In this document: in pieces, positions 1 to 10,327 of the stretch | Position numbering within the stretch: position 1 is the stretch's first letter | Layout of the letters: each line of letters starts with the position of its first letter | Origin: Marinicella rhabdoformis | Lineage (GTDB): Bacteria > Pseudomonadota > Gammaproteobacteria > Xanthomonadales > Marinicellaceae | DNA length: 64,000 nucleotides | Assembly: GCF_009671245.1 (NCBI RefSeq) | Contig: NZ_VTFS01000001.1 | Coordinates: forward strand, 655,914-719,913 | Direction of reading: 5' to 3' | The notes under the pieces: generated by a model | The model's input: the letters and a program-made list of their open reading frames with translations, nothing else | Told to the model about the DNA's origin: nothing | Database searches by the model: none | Position numbers and translations under genes: made by a program

Positions 1-640
1 TTCTGGTACTGCTGCCATCCACTTGTATCGCCACTTGCATTATCGGCCATTGTTCTTTGGCATCTTGGTTCATTTCTAAGTCTAATTGAACCATCATAGG
101 CATGGAAGCGGTGTTTTCTATCTCTGACACCCAATCCGTCGGCAATCCATCTTCACCAACCTCAATAAATGCAAACTGTCCACTTCGGATATTTTCCATC
201 AGCACAATGGGCTCAGCATCATCAAATCCAGACTGCTCATCTTCATCGTCATAATTACTCACCATGCCATGACGGTATTGTAAATACTTACCATCTCCAT
301 CTTCCGCAATTTCAATCTTTTGAATATGTGGCCCAGCATTTCCAAGATAACCTGGCATCTGAGAAATAAAAGTGACAGAATTTTCATCGCCATAAAATAA
401 TGCCATTTGGCCTTCATCATCTTCTTCTATACCAATTGCCATTGCCCTAGAAACCTGTCTTCTTATGATGCCCTGCACCACCCGCATTTCATTGATTGCT
501 GAAATGCGTTTTTCTCCTTTTTCTGCCGTTCTCCTTCCTGAGTCAAGGCCAGAAAAAATCATCGCCATAATCATCGCCAACAATGTAAAGACAACGATGA
601 CTTCAATCAAGGTAAAACCTTGCTGTTTTTGATTAACCAC
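1..640 (-). CDS. gspJ: Type II secretion minor pseudopilin GspJ (partial, 3' end off the window)
   Basis: The reading frame is open from a GTG at 640 to the window edge, so the C-terminus is missing. The product starts with a short basic leader followed by the prepilin motif G-FTLIEV and a hydrophobic stretch, which is the class III signal cut by the prepilin peptidase. GspJ is a minor pseudopilin that forms the tip complex with GspI and GspK in the inner membrane and periplasm. The GTG overlaps the end of gspI, whose TAA lies at 633-635, which supports coupled translation and decides the start. The assignment to GspJ rather than another pseudopilin rests mainly on its place after G, H and I and on its length of more than 210 residues. 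Confidence 0.85.
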   Translation of the reverse strand, partial: MVNQKQQGFTLIEVIVVFTLLAMIMAMIFSGLDSGRRTAEKGEKRISAINEMRVVQGIIRRQVSRAMAIGIEEDDEGQMALFYGDENSVTFISQMPGYLGNAGPHIQKIEIAEDGDGKYLQYRHGMVSNYDDEDEQSGFDDAEPIVLMENIRSGQFAFIEVGEDGLPTDWVSEIENTASMPMMVQLDLEMNQDAKEQWPIMQVAIQVDGSSTR

Positions 641-1061
641 CGGGACCTCGATCAAAATCGGGAGTCATTGCCCTCAATGTAGAAAAAATCGCCTCTCTGT
701 TTTTACCCAAGCCATCAACCCAAGCAATCACCAACTGTACTTTGAACAACTCAACAGGTGCAAAATCCATACTCGTGTTACCTTCATATTCCGCTTCATA
801 AGGTGTGATGTCGATTTGCCAAGTGATACCATCTTCAAAGTCACCAGATTCAGTACCTTCTTCAACAGGAATCGTAATACCCACTTCATCCATTTTGCTT
901 TGCGCCAATAAAGCCAGCTTGGTTTGCTCCGAAGACTTGATGGTGTTACGTGAAGAGTTAGACAAAATTTCAAGAACAACCATAAAAGTCATGGCTAAGA
1001 TCGTGAAAGACGCGATCACTTCAATTAGAGTAAAACCTTGGGAGCGCTGCTTGTACATCAT
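633..1061 (-). CDS. gspI: Type II secretion minor pseudopilin GspI
   Basis: This 142-residue protein has an N-terminal prepilin leader of about 9 residues, then G-FTLIEV and a hydrophobic helix, followed by a small periplasmic domain. GspI seeds the pseudopilus tip with GspJ and GspK. The start ATG shares one base with the stop of gspH (TAATG), and the 3' end overlaps the gspJ start, so the three genes form one translationally coupled run. Length and position match the family. A second ATG directly follows the first, so the exact start is uncertain by one codon. Confidence 0.88.
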   Translation of the reverse strand: MMYKQRSQGFTLIEVIASFTILAMTFMVVLEILSNSSRNTIKSSEQTKLALLAQSKMDEVGITIPVEEGTESGDFEDGITWQIDITPYEAEYEGNTSMDFAPVELFKVQLVIAWVDGLGKNREAIFSTLRAMTPDFDRGPGG

Positions 1062-1522
1062 TAAACCTCAGTGTCTTGAAACAAACGGATTTCTCCAGTA
1101 AGCCAAGCCACATTGATCCGCCAAAAACGCTCTTCATAGATTAAGGTCACACGTCCACCCGTTGAAGAACCATCTGAAAAGAACCTAAAACCCGCTTGAG
1201 TTTCACTTGGCACTTCCGACTCTGCCGCAAAAACCTTCAGCTCCATGCCTTCAGGAAAAGTCACTTTCTTTTTTCCAGGTGCTTGATAAGATTTGCTTTC
1301 AACGTCTATCATCAGACGCTGCTCTTTATGTTTAACGACCGCCTGAGAACGTGTATATCTTAATGCCGCCACCAAATCTTTGCTTGCCGCCCTGATTTTT
1401 GTGGCTTTCATGGAACCAGACATATTAAACGCAACGGTACCTGCAATGATGGCCAACATGACCAACACCACCAAAACTTCAATCAAAGTGAAACCGTCGC
1501 CTTTTCGCATTCTTACTGCCAA
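1061..1522 (-). CDS. gspH: Type II secretion minor pseudopilin GspH
   Basis: The 153-residue product carries a basic leader, the cleavage motif G-FTLIEV near residue 10, a hydrophobic helix and a GspH-like C-terminal globular domain ending in a 'WLTGEIRLF' strand. GspH is a minor pseudopilin placed between the major pilin GspG and the tip complex. Its start overlaps the end of gspG by 10 bases and its stop overlaps the gspI start, which indicates a single operon. Order G-H-I-J is the standard T2SS order. Confidence 0.87.
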   Translation of the reverse strand: MAVRMRKGDGFTLIEVLVVLVMLAIIAGTVAFNMSGSMKATKIRAASKDLVAALRYTRSQAVVKHKEQRLMIDVESKSYQAPGKKKVTFPEGMELKVFAAESEVPSETQAGFRFFSDGSSTGGRVTLIYEERFWRINVAWLTGEIRLFQDTEV

Positions 1523-1935
1523 TTACCAATATCTAAACCCAACTTATCACCACCTGGGCTTTTGTCTTTTCCATATGAATAAACATCAAAACTTTGACCG
1601 TGTTGTGACTGGGTAGAATAGTGATAAGACTCACCCCATGGGTCTTTCAGCTCTTTTTCCTTGACATAAGGGCCCATCCACATCGAATCACCTGAATCAT
1701 TAACCAGCTGATCCAATGAATCAGGTAAATTACCCGTATCCAAACTGAATTCTTGCACTGCTTGGGTTAATTTTTGCACCATAATCTGTGCTTGTTTTTG
1801 CTTGGCTTTGTCTTGGCCTCCAGTCACATTCCTTACCACCATGCCAAAAATAACAGCCAAAATGGTCATCACAACCAAAACCTCAATCAAACTGAAACCT
1901 TGTTGCGCTGCGCTGAATTTTTTTCTATTTTTCAT
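1513..1935 (-). CDS. gspG: Type II secretion major pseudopilin GspG
   Basis: The product has 140 residues, the usual GspG size. The leader of about 13 residues ends in G-FSLIEV, followed by the long hydrophobic helix. The C-terminal half has the family pattern of a proline-glycine 'DPWG' turn (residues 98-101) and a 'YSYGKD' strand that in known GspG proteins helps bind calcium. GspG polymerises into the periplasmic pseudopilus that pushes folded substrates through the outer-membrane secretin. It lies 25 bases after gspF in the same operon. Confidence 0.93.
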   Translation of the reverse strand: MKNRKKFSAAQQGFSLIEVLVVMTILAVIFGMVVRNVTGGQDKAKQKQAQIMVQKLTQAVQEFSLDTGNLPDSLDQLVNDSGDSMWMGPYVKEKELKDPWGESYHYSTQSQHGQSFDVYSYGKDKSPGGDKLGLDIGNWQ

Positions 1936-1960
1936 ATGCTTTTCTCACTTAAATTATTTA

Positions 1961-3172
1961 TTAACCAACCAATTCACTCATGTTCATCATCGGCATCAAG
2001 ATGGCGAACACTATGGTAAAAATCATACCTGCCAATGCCAATACCAAAATAGGTACCAACACCGACAACATGCGGTCTATTGTATTTTTAACTTCACTGT
2101 CATAAGTATCAGATGCCCTGACCAGCATCTCATCTAAATTACCTGTCTCCTCACCCACACTCAGCAACTGCTGCGCCAATCGCGGGAAGGACTCTTCTTT
2201 AGCCAAAGCATCTGACAAAGGTATGCCGTGCTTGACCTTTTCAGTCGCATTGGCTATCGCTTTAGACAACACCGTGTTGTTTATCACTTTTTTTGCCACG
2301 CCCAAGCCAGATAGCAAGGGTACACCACTGTCTGCCAAGGTACCCAACGTGCGAGTGAACTTTGCTGTTTCCACACGGGTAATCAACTCGCCAAACAAAG
2401 GCAGTTTGAGCATTTTTTGATCGACTTTAAATCGAAATTCTGTGTCTTTCAGTTGTTGTTTTATTATTGCAACCACTGCCACAATTAAAATTACAAACAC
2501 CCACCAAAAACTTTGCACCAATTCAGCACCTGCAAACACCACCTGAGTTAACAAAGGTAATTCAATGTTTGCATCTTCAAACAAAGGTTTAAATTTAGGC
2601 ACCACTTTGGCCAACAAAATAAACAAAGAACCCACAGCCAGCACCAATAAAATGGCAGGATAAATCATCGCAGAAACCACCGAATCTTTAAGCTCTTTTG
2701 AAGATTTCAAGTAATCACTTAGTCGCTGTAATGAGAGCTCTAAAGTGCCGCCCATTTCTCCGGCACGAACCATATTGGTGTACATGGTTGAAAAAACGCC
2801 ATGCTGCTCTTCCATTGCATCTGATAACGAACCACCACCACGAACTTTATCTCTAATCTGTTCAACCATGGTTTTGATGCGCTCATCATCTGACAGTTCA
2901 ATCATCACTGACAACGACCGATCCAAAGGCATACCAGAATTCAACAATGTGGCAAGTTGCTCAGTAAAAAAACCAACCTGTTTTTGTGACACTTTCTTGC
3001 GGTTGGCCATCAAGTTTTCAAATGAAAACCCCGCCTTCATTTCTTTAGCTAAAACAGGAATGTTGCCTGCTTCTTGAATTTTAACAATCACCTCAGCTTC
3101 ACTGAAAGCTTCCATTTGACCTTCCAATTGTTCGCCTGTCGGAGTGATTGCTTTGTAGATAAATTGAGCCAT
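1961..3172 (-). CDS. gspF: Type II secretion inner-membrane platform protein GspF
   Basis: The 403-residue protein starts with the typical N-terminal 'FIYKAITPTG' segment. It contains two T2SSF domains (about residues 70-195 and 270-400) and three strongly hydrophobic segments near 170-195, 222-245 and 372-398. GspF is the polytopic core of the inner-membrane platform and contacts the ATPase GspE. The start codon shares one base with the gspE stop (TAATG at 3170-3174), so translation is coupled to the ATPase gene. Length and domain layout are normal. Confidence 0.93.
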   Translation of the reverse strand: MAQFIYKAITPTGEQLEGQMEAFSEAEVIVKIQEAGNIPVLAKEMKAGFSFENLMANRKKVSQKQVGFFTEQLATLLNSGMPLDRSLSVMIELSDDERIKTMVEQIRDKVRGGGSLSDAMEEQHGVFSTMYTNMVRAGEMGGTLELSLQRLSDYLKSSKELKDSVVSAMIYPAILLVLAVGSLFILLAKVVPKFKPLFEDANIELPLLTQVVFAGAELVQSFWWVFVILIVAVVAIIKQQLKDTEFRFKVDQKMLKLPLFGELITRVETAKFTRTLGTLADSGVPLLSGLGVAKKVINNTVLSKAIANATEKVKHGIPLSDALAKEESFPRLAQQLLSVGEETGNLDEMLVRASDTYDSEVKNTIDRMLSVLVPILVLALAGMIFTIVFAILMPMMNMSELVG

Positions 3173-4971
3173 TATTCGTGTGACACCCTGATGACTTCTT
3201 CAAAACTGGTGTCACCTGCCAAACATTTCAACAAACCATCTTGATACATGGTTAACATACCTTCAGCTTGTGCTTGTCTTTGTAACTCGCCTGCAGTTGC
3301 TCCTTTCATGACCAATCGCCTGATGTCCTCAGTCATGGTAAGGCACTCTAAAATTGACAACCTGCCACCATAACCAGTTGGGTTTGTCTCTGAAGGTTGA
3401 GGTCGATAAAAGTGAAATTCCTTGTCATCACTGATTTCATGCAATTTCAACTCTTCTACCATCTCTGGCATTACCGGATATTTTTCCATGCTGCTTTTGT
3501 CTAAGCGACGGGTCAAACGTTGGGCCAATAGGCCATTAATGGTTGAGGTCAAAAGATAATCTTCAACGCCCATATCAATCAATCGAGTGATTCCACCTGC
3601 TGCTGAATTCGTGTGAATGGTTGACAGCACCAAGTGGCCCGTCAGTGCAGATTGAATCGCAATTCGAGCGGTTTCCAAATCTCGCATCTCACCAATCATG
3701 ATAATGTCAGGATCTTGTCGTACAATCGCACGCAATGCCGATGAAAAGTCCAGTCCAATCGACGATTTCGCTTGAATTTGATTGATGCCTGTCAATTGAT
3801 ACTCTACTGGGTCTTCAACCGTAATGATTTTTCTGTCTTCGGTATTCAGTTTTTGTAATGCGGTGTAAAGGGTGGTGGTTTTACCACTACCTGTTGGCCC
3901 CGTCACCAGCAAAATACCATGAGGCATTTCCAACACTTTCATAAAAGGATCCAAAGTGTTTTCCCTGAATCCCAATTGATGGAAATCAAATACAATGCTT
4001 TCCCTATCAAGAATACGCATGACCACACTTTCGCCGTATGATGTTGGCACGGTTGATACACGTAAATCCAGCTCTTTACCTTGAACCCGCAACATGATAC
4101 GCCCATCTTGAGGCAACCGCCGCTCAGCAATGTTCAGCTTCGCCATGATTTTGATTCGAGAAATAACTGCTGAAGTTGACCTGGCCGGTGGTGACTCAAC
4201 CTCATGTAACACGCCATCTACACGGTAACGTACTTTCAAGCGGTTCTCGAAAGGCTCAATATGAATGTCTGATGCGCGAGATTCTACAGCGCGTTGCATG
4301 ACCATATTTACCAATCGGATTACAGGTGCTTCAGAAGCCAAGTCTTTAAGGTGTTCGACATCCTCTTCTTCATCACCGTCGTGAGACAATCCTTCAACGA
4401 TTTGACCCATTGCCGACTTACCACCACCAAAATATTTTTCAATGGCATTTTCTACATCAGATGGCATGCCAATTTTAATGTCGATTTTTTTATGTGCAGC
4501 CATATTAATGGCTTTGATTAAAAACTCATCAAAAGGATAAACCATCACAACTGACAATGTATCATCGCTTTCATCAATAGGAACAAATTGACTTTCGCGC
4601 ATAAAGCGCAATGGAAACTCAGTTTCTGTGGTAACCGTTTCTGGCATGGATTTGTCATTCATCAATGGCAAATCCATCAACTCATGTAAACTCAAGGCCA
4701 CATCACGTTCTGATGCCAGACCCAAACGCACCAGCAATGGCACCAACGACCCACCAAAACTTTCATGGTGTAATCGAACACCTCGCTGTAAGTCTTCTTC
4801 CTTGATTCGCCCTTGCTCAACCAAATATTCGCATAACTGCGCTTCAAAGCCTTTTGGCTTTTCAGGCACATCTTGCACGTCGGTTGCTGTTATTGTTTCA
4901 GCTTGATCTTCGGTTTTATCTGTTGTCATTGTTTCTGTCATTTGTGACGAATCTGTCATTTTATATTTCAT
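3172..4971 (-). CDS. gspE: Type II secretion ATPase GspE
   Basis: This 599-residue cytoplasmic ATPase powers pseudopilus assembly. It has an acidic, Thr/Gln-rich N-terminal tail of about 40 residues, an N1E/MshEN-type domain (about 40-185), and the secretion ATPase core with Walker A GPTGSGKT at 358-365, Walker B around PDIIMIGE (421-428) and the His box 'LSTIHTN' near 449-455. The usual tetracysteine zinc motif of GspE proteins is absent; the segment that should hold it (about 495-545) has no CxxC pairs. The gene leads gspF-G-H-I-J. gspC and gspD are not upstream, as in Xanthomonas-type clusters where D lies at the far end. A second ATG four codons in could also start the protein. Confidence 0.93.
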   Translation of the reverse strand: MKYKMTDSSQMTETMTTDKTEDQAETITATDVQDVPEKPKGFEAQLCEYLVEQGRIKEEDLQRGVRLHHESFGGSLVPLLVRLGLASERDVALSLHELMDLPLMNDKSMPETVTTETEFPLRFMRESQFVPIDESDDTLSVVMVYPFDEFLIKAINMAAHKKIDIKIGMPSDVENAIEKYFGGGKSAMGQIVEGLSHDGDEEEDVEHLKDLASEAPVIRLVNMVMQRAVESRASDIHIEPFENRLKVRYRVDGVLHEVESPPARSTSAVISRIKIMAKLNIAERRLPQDGRIMLRVQGKELDLRVSTVPTSYGESVVMRILDRESIVFDFHQLGFRENTLDPFMKVLEMPHGILLVTGPTGSGKTTTLYTALQKLNTEDRKIITVEDPVEYQLTGINQIQAKSSIGLDFSSALRAIVRQDPDIIMIGEMRDLETARIAIQSALTGHLVLSTIHTNSAAGGITRLIDMGVEDYLLTSTINGLLAQRLTRRLDKSSMEKYPVMPEMVEELKLHEISDDKEFHFYRPQPSETNPTGYGGRLSILECLTMTEDIRRLVMKGATAGELQRQAQAEGMLTMYQDGLLKCLAGDTSFEEVIRVSHE

Positions 4972-5019
4972 CCATCAGACATTACAATCTGATTAAAGTT
5001 CTTTATTCTGTTCAATATT

Positions 5020-5640
5020 CTAAGCCGGTTCATCATCAGCAGTTTCAGAGTCCTTGTTATTTACCAAGAACTCTATGAATTTTCTGTTCATTAAAATCCA
5101 CAACACTATGGGCATAACTGCGGGCAAAATCAAATATGACAATTGATACATGGCAGCCACCAAATCTGGAGAAATACCCGTATCCAATATGGCTTGCTGT
5201 GCATCACCACCACTGAACAGCAGGTGTTTTATGGTTTGCCAAAACGAACCAAAGCTTTGAACCAATACAATCATCACATAGCCTATCATGATTTGAATCA
5301 TTTTTTTCTGCCACGACAAGTCCGGCAAAGAAGCCACTAAACCTCCGATTACTGCCAGCCCATAACCGTATATCATTGGGTTCACCTGAACATCTAAAAC
5401 AGCAATCTTTCCTTCATGGCCGGTCATCGCCTGTGTAGGAAATATAAGCGTTTCAACAACAAGCAGGTATTGGTTTTGCACCACACCATTAAACAAATCA
5501 GCCTGCCATATATTCAATGTCAATTCAGTCAGCCAACGGACAGGCATCACCCAAAATGCTGCCCCATAAAACCAAATAAAAAAGCACAGCGGCAAATATA
5601 ACGCTGCACTTATTATCAATTGTTTTATTGGTGACTTCAC
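5020..5640 (-). CDS. Polytopic membrane protein resembling exosortase-H-associated proteins
   Basis: The 206-residue protein has four or five hydrophobic segments (about 7-32, 85-105, 112-135 and 165-185). A short soluble loop between the first two contains 'VNPMIYGYGL', and the C-terminus has the pattern 'LILPAVMPIVLWILMNRKF'. Those two signatures match my memory of membrane proteins annotated next to exosortase H (IPTLxxWG sorting). No exosortase gene is visible in the window, so the link is tentative. The gene lies one base after purL on the same strand and 48 bases before gspE, so it may belong to either unit. A generic hypothetical membrane protein is the alternative. Confidence 0.5.
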   Translation of the reverse strand: MKSPIKQLIISAALYLPLCFFIWFYGAAFWVMPVRWLTELTLNIWQADLFNGVVQNQYLLVVETLIFPTQAMTGHEGKIAVLDVQVNPMIYGYGLAVIGGLVASLPDLSWQKKMIQIMIGYVMIVLVQSFGSFWQTIKHLLFSGGDAQQAILDTGISPDLVAAMYQLSYLILPAVMPIVLWILMNRKFIEFLVNNKDSETADDEPA

Positions 5641-5641
5641 T

Positions 5642-8600
5642 TTAACCTACAAACTTTCTTGCATTATAAAACATGCGCATCCAAGGTGAGTTTTCACCCC
5701 ACTCATTTGGCGCCCACGACATTTGAGCCGTTCGGAACACGCGCTCAGGGTGCGGCATCATCGCCAAAACACGCCCTGAATCATTAGTGACAGCAGCCAC
5801 CGCTTGTGTTGAGCCGTTGGGGTTATATGGGTATGTTTGGGTGGCTTGCCCATGATTGTCAATATATTGTGCCGCAATCACAGTCGGTTCGACTTTCTGC
5901 CCACCAAAATCTGCTCGACCTTCTCCATGTGCAATCGCAACTGGTATTCTTGCGCCAGACATGCCTTCAAAAAACATGCTATTCCCTGCTGGGATTTCTA
6001 ATTGTGAAAACCTGGCTTCAAACTGTTCAGACTCATTACGAACAAAGTCAGGCCAATGGTCAGTACCAGGAATCAAACTGCGTAAACCTGACAGCATTTG
6101 ACAACCATTACAGACACCCAAAGCAAACTTCTTCTCGTCTTCAAAAAACGCCTTAAATTCTGCTTTTAATTTGGGATTAAATAAAATCGTTTTAGCCCAG
6201 CCCAACCCTGCACCCAGCACATCACCGTAAGAGAATCCACCACAAGCAACCAATCCACTGAAAGATGATAAGTTTTTATCGCCAGAGAGTAAGTCAGACA
6301 TATGCACATCCACACAATCAAATCCAGCTAGCATAAAAGCAGCTGCCATTTCATTTTGACCATTCACACCCTGCTCTCGCAGCACTACCAATTTTGGTTT
6401 GGCTTTTTTAGCATATGGCTTGATTTGCGATTCGCTGAAATCAAACTTTGTCAAAGGCTTAATCCCTGGATTGTCTTCACCCAACAGTCCAAATTCTGAA
6501 TCAACAGACGCTGGGTTATCTCTGTGTCTGGCCATCATATAACTGGCTTTAGACCAAATTTGCTCTAACTCACTCAAAGTCCAATAGATTTGACCTTCAT
6601 TGATATCAAAAGTTTGCGTGTCATTAATCACCGCCACTTGAGAAATGTTATCTTGCAAACCATGTTTTTCAGCCAGCGCATGAAATACATTCACTGCACT
6701 TGGATCTATTTCTACCACCGCACCTGGCTCTTCACTGAACAACTGTGAAGCCAAATCTCCGCCTGCTAAACCCACATCTAGCCCGCAATGACCCGCAAAC
6801 GCCATTTCGGCTAATGTGGCTAACAAACCACCGTCTGATCGATCATGGTATGCCAACAAATCCCCACTGGCATGTAAGCTTTGCATCATGGCAAACATGT
6901 TTTTCAAAACCACAGGAGAGTCTAGGTCGGCTGACTCTGTGCCCATTTGCTTCTGTGTTTGATAATAAATAGAACCCCCCAACCGGTTTTTTCCTGCCGA
7001 CAAATCAATCAAATACAAGGCATTACCCTTTTTACCTGATAACTGAGGAGTGGCATGCTTTTTCACATCTTCTACTGGAGCAAAGGCTGAAATCACTAAT
7101 GACATAGGGGAAGTAACTGCACGGTCCTTACCAGCCACTTTCCAAGAGGTGTGCATTGACAACGAATCTTTACCAACCGGAATACCAATATCTAAACTCG
7201 GACACAACTCCATACCTATGGTTTTAACCGCTTCATACAATGCTTGGTATTCACCAGGCTGTGAACTGGCTGCCATCCAGTTCGCTGACAACTTAATCAA
7301 ATTCAAGTCATTGATTTGAACTGATGCTAAATTTGTAATGGCTTCTGTAACCGCCAATCTTGCCGAAGCGGCTGGATTGATTAAAGCCACTGGCGTACGT
7401 TCACCCATACTCATGGCCTCACCTGCCAAGCCATGATAATCACGCAAGGTGATTCCACAGTCTGCAACAGGCACCTGCCACGGGCCCACCATTTGATCTC
7501 GGTGGATCATCCCGGAAACCGTCCTGTCTCCGATGGTAATTAAATATTTTTTACTGGCAACTGTAGGAAACGCCAAAACTTGTTCAGCTGCAACTTTCAA
7601 TGACTCCACTTGATTAACAAATGACTCACCTTTTGGTTGGGCATGGTTGATTTTAATTTCTGTTTTAGGCGTATTTCCAAACAACAAAGACATCGGCACG
7701 TTAACTGGTGTGTTATTAAATAACTCATCATTTACTTTCAAAGTTTGCGCCACTGTTGCCTGCCCCATCACTGCATACGGACATCGCTCACGAGCACACA
7801 AGGCTTCAAATTCCGCCAGCTTTTCCGGTTTAATTGACAACACATAGCGTTCTTGTGATTCATTACACCATATTTCCATTGGAGACATGGATACATGATC
7901 AATTTGTAAACGTCGCAATTCAATTTCACCGCCTACTGCCGCATCATCCAGAATCTCAGGGATGGCATTTGACAAACCACCTGCACCAACGTCATGAATT
8001 GAACGGATGGGGCTGTCAACTTTTTGTTGCCAACAACGATCAATGACCTCTTGGCAGCGGCGTTCCATTTCAGGATTACCGCGTTGTACGGAGGCAAAGT
8101 CTAAATCTTCTTGCCCATCAGCGCTGGTTATTGAGCTGGCTGCACCGCCGCCCAATCCAATCAACATCGCGGGACCACCCAGTACAATAACATAATCACC
8201 AGGCAAGGTGTCTTGTTTGGGTACATGGATGTGATTGATATTACCCATACCACCTGCCAACATAATCGGCTTGTGGTAGCCTCGCCACTGGGTATCACCA
8301 ACTGGCAATTCAAAATTTCTAAAGTAACCGCAGATATTAGGTCGGCCAAATTCATTATTAAATGCTGCCGCACCTATAGGCCCTTTTTGCATGATTTCAA
8401 ATGAGGTTGCCATCCTTTCAGGTGTGCCAGGCGATTCATTTTCCCAAGGCTGATGATAGCCTGGAATATGTAAATGACTGACTGAAAAACCACACAATCC
8501 TGCTTTGGGTTTAGCGCCTTGTCCTGTCGCCGCCTCATCACGTATTTCACCACCAGACCCAGTGGCTGCACCAGCAAAGGGTTCAATGCCTGTTGGGTGA

Positions 8601-9463
8601 TTGTGTGTTTCTACTTTGATTAAAACATCTATTTCTTGGTCTTCAAATTGGTAAGAATTGTCTTCACTTCCATTAATCAATCGTTGGCCTTTACCACCTG
8701 CAAACACTGCAGCATTGTCTTTGTATGCAGACAATGCTTTTTGCGAAGTTTTGGCCTCTGTGTTTTTAATCATTTTGAATAGACTCAGTGGCTGCACTTC
8801 ACCATCTATCGTCCACTCAGCATTGAAAATTTTGTGCCTACAATGCTCTGAATTGGCTTGAGCAAACATCATGAGCTCTGCATCAGTTGGTGCAGTTCCT
8901 GCTTTTTGATAGGCGTCAAAAAGGTAATCTATTTCTTCCGATGACAAAGCCAGTCCTAAAGTTTGATTTAAATCTTCAAGTGCTTCTTTACCATCAGATA
9001 AATCGATTGCGGTGACAGCCTTTGCCTGCTCATGATTAAATAAATCTGACAAATGCTCCAAGCCTGTAAACCTTTGCTCCGTCATTCGATCATATATCTC
9101 AGCAGGCGCTGTATTTACATTTTGAGTAAAGACATACATTTGTCCCGCTTCAATTCGATTAACTGAATCTAGGTCACAATGCTTAAATATATCAGTGGCT
9201 TTTGTTGACCACGGTGATATGGTTCCCACTCGCGGTAACATCACCACACTGCTTTGAGAAAAATTCAACGCTTGTTGTTCTGCATGCAATAACTGTGAAA
9301 CTAGTGACAACTCTGCATCTGACAACGTCTTGGAAGCTTCTAAGACATATATGTACTTAGCTTGCTCAATAACGGCCTTATTATTCAAAGCTTGATTCAA
9401 CTTCCTCAAACGGAAAGCAGAGTGACTTTCGCCACCCACAAATGTATATATATGAAGCGCCAT
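5642..9463 (-). CDS. purL: Phosphoribosylformylglycinamidine synthase (large single-chain PurL)
   Basis: The product of about 1273 residues has the single-chain PurL architecture of gammaproteobacteria. An N-terminal PurS-like domain is followed by two AIR-synthase-like halves, the first with '[19 protein letters not shown]'. A C-terminal class I glutamine amidotransferase contains the nucleophile Cys in 'GVCNGCQ' and the 'PHPERVFR' His/Glu motif. It converts FGAR, glutamine and ATP to FGAM in step four of purine synthesis in the cytosol. I place the start at the ATG at 9463, which begins the conserved 'LHIYTFVGG' region. An in-frame GTG at 9499 would add 12 residues, and neither start has a clear ribosome binding site. 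Confidence 0.96.
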   Translation of the reverse strand: MALHIYTFVGGESHSAFRLRKLNQALNNKAVIEQAKYIYVLEASKTLSDAELSLVSQLLHAEQQALNFSQSSVVMLPRVGTISPWSTKATDIFKHCDLDSVNRIEAGQMYVFTQNVNTAPAEIYDRMTEQRFTGLEHLSDLFNHEQAKAVTAIDLSDGKEALEDLNQTLGLALSSEEIDYLFDAYQKAGTAPTDAELMMFAQANSEHCRHKIFNAEWTIDGEVQPLSLFKMIKNTEAKTSQKALSAYKDNAAVFAGGKGQRLINGSEDNSYQFEDQEIDVLIKVETHNHPTGIEPFAGAATGSGGEIRDEAATGQGAKPKAGLCGFSVSHLHIPGYHQPWENESPGTPERMATSFEIMQKGPIGAAAFNNEFGRPNICGYFRNFELPVGDTQWRGYHKPIMLAGGMGNINHIHVPKQDTLPGDYVIVLGGPAMLIGLGGGAASSITSADGQEDLDFASVQRGNPEMERRCQEVIDRCWQQKVDSPIRSIHDVGAGGLSNAIPEILDDAAVGGEIELRRLQIDHVSMSPMEIWCNESQERYVLSIKPEKLAEFEALCARERCPYAVMGQATVAQTLKVNDELFNNTPVNVPMSLLFGNTPKTEIKINHAQPKGESFVNQVESLKVAAEQVLAFPTVASKKYLITIGDRTVSGMIHRDQMVGPWQVPVADCGITLRDYHGLAGEAMSMGERTPVALINPAASARLAVTEAITNLASVQINDLNLIKLSANWMAASSQPGEYQALYEAVKTIGMELCPSLDIGIPVGKDSLSMHTSWKVAGKDRAVTSPMSLVISAFAPVEDVKKHATPQLSGKKGNALYLIDLSAGKNRLGGSIYYQTQKQMGTESADLDSPVVLKNMFAMMQSLHASGDLLAYHDRSDGGLLATLAEMAFAGHCGLDVGLAGGDLASQLFSEEPGAVVEIDPSAVNVFHALAEKHGLQDNISQVAVINDTQTFDINEGQIYWTLSELEQIWSKASYMMARHRDNPASVDSEFGLLGEDNPGIKPLTKFDFSESQIKPYAKKAKPKLVVLREQGVNGQNEMAAAFMLAGFDCVDVHMSDLLSGDKNLSSFSGLVACGGFSYGDVLGAGLGWAKTILFNPKLKAEFKAFFEDEKKFALGVCNGCQMLSGLRSLIPGTDHWPDFVRNESEQFEARFSQLEIPAGNSMFFEGMSGARIPVAIAHGEGRADFGGQKVEPTVIAAQYIDNHGQATQTYPYNPNGSTQAVAAVTNDSGRVLAMMPHPERVFRTAQMSWAPNEWGENSPWMRMFYNARKFVG

Positions 9464-9542
9464 AGGATTTGCCAATATCTGAGAGTTCAAAAAAAACACG
9501 TTATTTTACATGAAAGCGTTTAATAGCGCTGATGAATGCCAC

Positions 9543-9572
9543 AAAAAAAGCCGCATAAAAGCGGCTTTTTTT
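9543..9572 (-). terminator. Rho-independent terminator after dsbC
   Basis: The stem GCCGC/GCGGC is extended by A/T pairs, closes a short ATAAAA loop and is flanked by A7 and T7 tracts, so it can act in both directions. On the minus strand it lies 14 bases after the dsbC-like gene and separates it from purL. Confidence 0.9.
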
Positions 9573-9586
9573 GTGTTATTGAAAAC

Positions 9587-10327
9587 TTATTTTTTCATTG
9601 CCAGCATATCCATACGCTGTTTCAATTGAGCAGGTGGCAAATAACCTGGCATCAATGTACCGTCATCGAGCACAATTGCTGGTGTGCCAGACACACCCGC
9701 AGTTACACCCGCTTTGTACTGTGCCGCTATTGGGTTGTCACATGTTTTTGGCTCAACAGGTTCACCTGCTTTAGACAATGTCATTGCTTCTTGCTTGTCG
9801 TTGGCACACCAAACATTGACCGCTTTATCAAAAGAAGCAGAATTTAAACCCGCTCTGGGGAAAAACAAGTATGACACGCCGATACCAAGGTCATTATAAC
9901 CCTGCATATCTGCATGTAGTTTGCGGCAGTAGCCACAATCTATGTCTGTGAAAACGGTGACATGACTGGTCATTTTCCCTTCTTCAGGAAAAAAATCTAT
10001 GGTGTCGCCCTTTCCAAATGCTTTCATCACATCTTTACGCATTTGAGTTTTTTTGGCATCCGTTAAATCAACCCTGTTTTCAATATCAAACAATGATCCA
10101 TTAACCAAATATTTGCCATCTTCGGAGATGTACATCACTTCTGATCCACGACCCACATCAACTAATATTTCTTTTACACCCTTTATTGGCGTATCAGACA
10201 CTGCAACAACTTTTGTTGCAGGAGAGGCGATTTTTTGTAACGCCATGGTGTATTTCACCAAATCATCTTCTGCTACACCTTGTGTTGACGTTAGAGCAGC
10301 GGCTGCCAAAATTAATATTTTTTTCAT
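9587..10327 (-). CDS. dsbC: DsbC-like periplasmic disulfide isomerase
   Basis: The 246-residue protein has a signal peptide (basic start, hydrophobic core, likely cut after 'QGVA' near residue 19). An N-terminal dimerisation domain follows (about 25-95), then a thioredoxin-fold domain with active site CGYC at 131-134 and the cis-proline loop 'SGTPAIV' near 213-219. Cys174 and Cys196 correspond to the structural disulfide of DsbC. CGYC is the typical DsbC/DsbG active site for shuffling wrong disulfides in exported proteins. An AGGAAA ribosome site precedes the ATG. It is a single gene with its own terminator. DsbG is less likely given the length. Confidence 0.9.
   Translation of the reverse strand: MKKILILAAAALTSTQGVAEDDLVKYTMALQKIASPATKVVAVSDTPIKGVKEILVDVGRGSEVMYISEDGKYLVNGSLFDIENRVDLTDAKKTQMRKDVMKAFGKGDTIDFFPEEGKMTSHVTVFTDIDCGYCRKLHADMQGYNDLGIGVSYLFFPRAGLNSASFDKAVNVWCANDKQEAMTLSKAGEPVEPKTCDNPIAAQYKAGVTAGVSGTPAIVLDDGTLMPGYLPPAQLKQRMDMLAMKK

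Noticed and set aside
9464-9499. Upstream GTG start for purL
   Set aside because: The extra 12 residues have no match to the usual PurL start and no ribosome site lies before the GTG. It remains possible.
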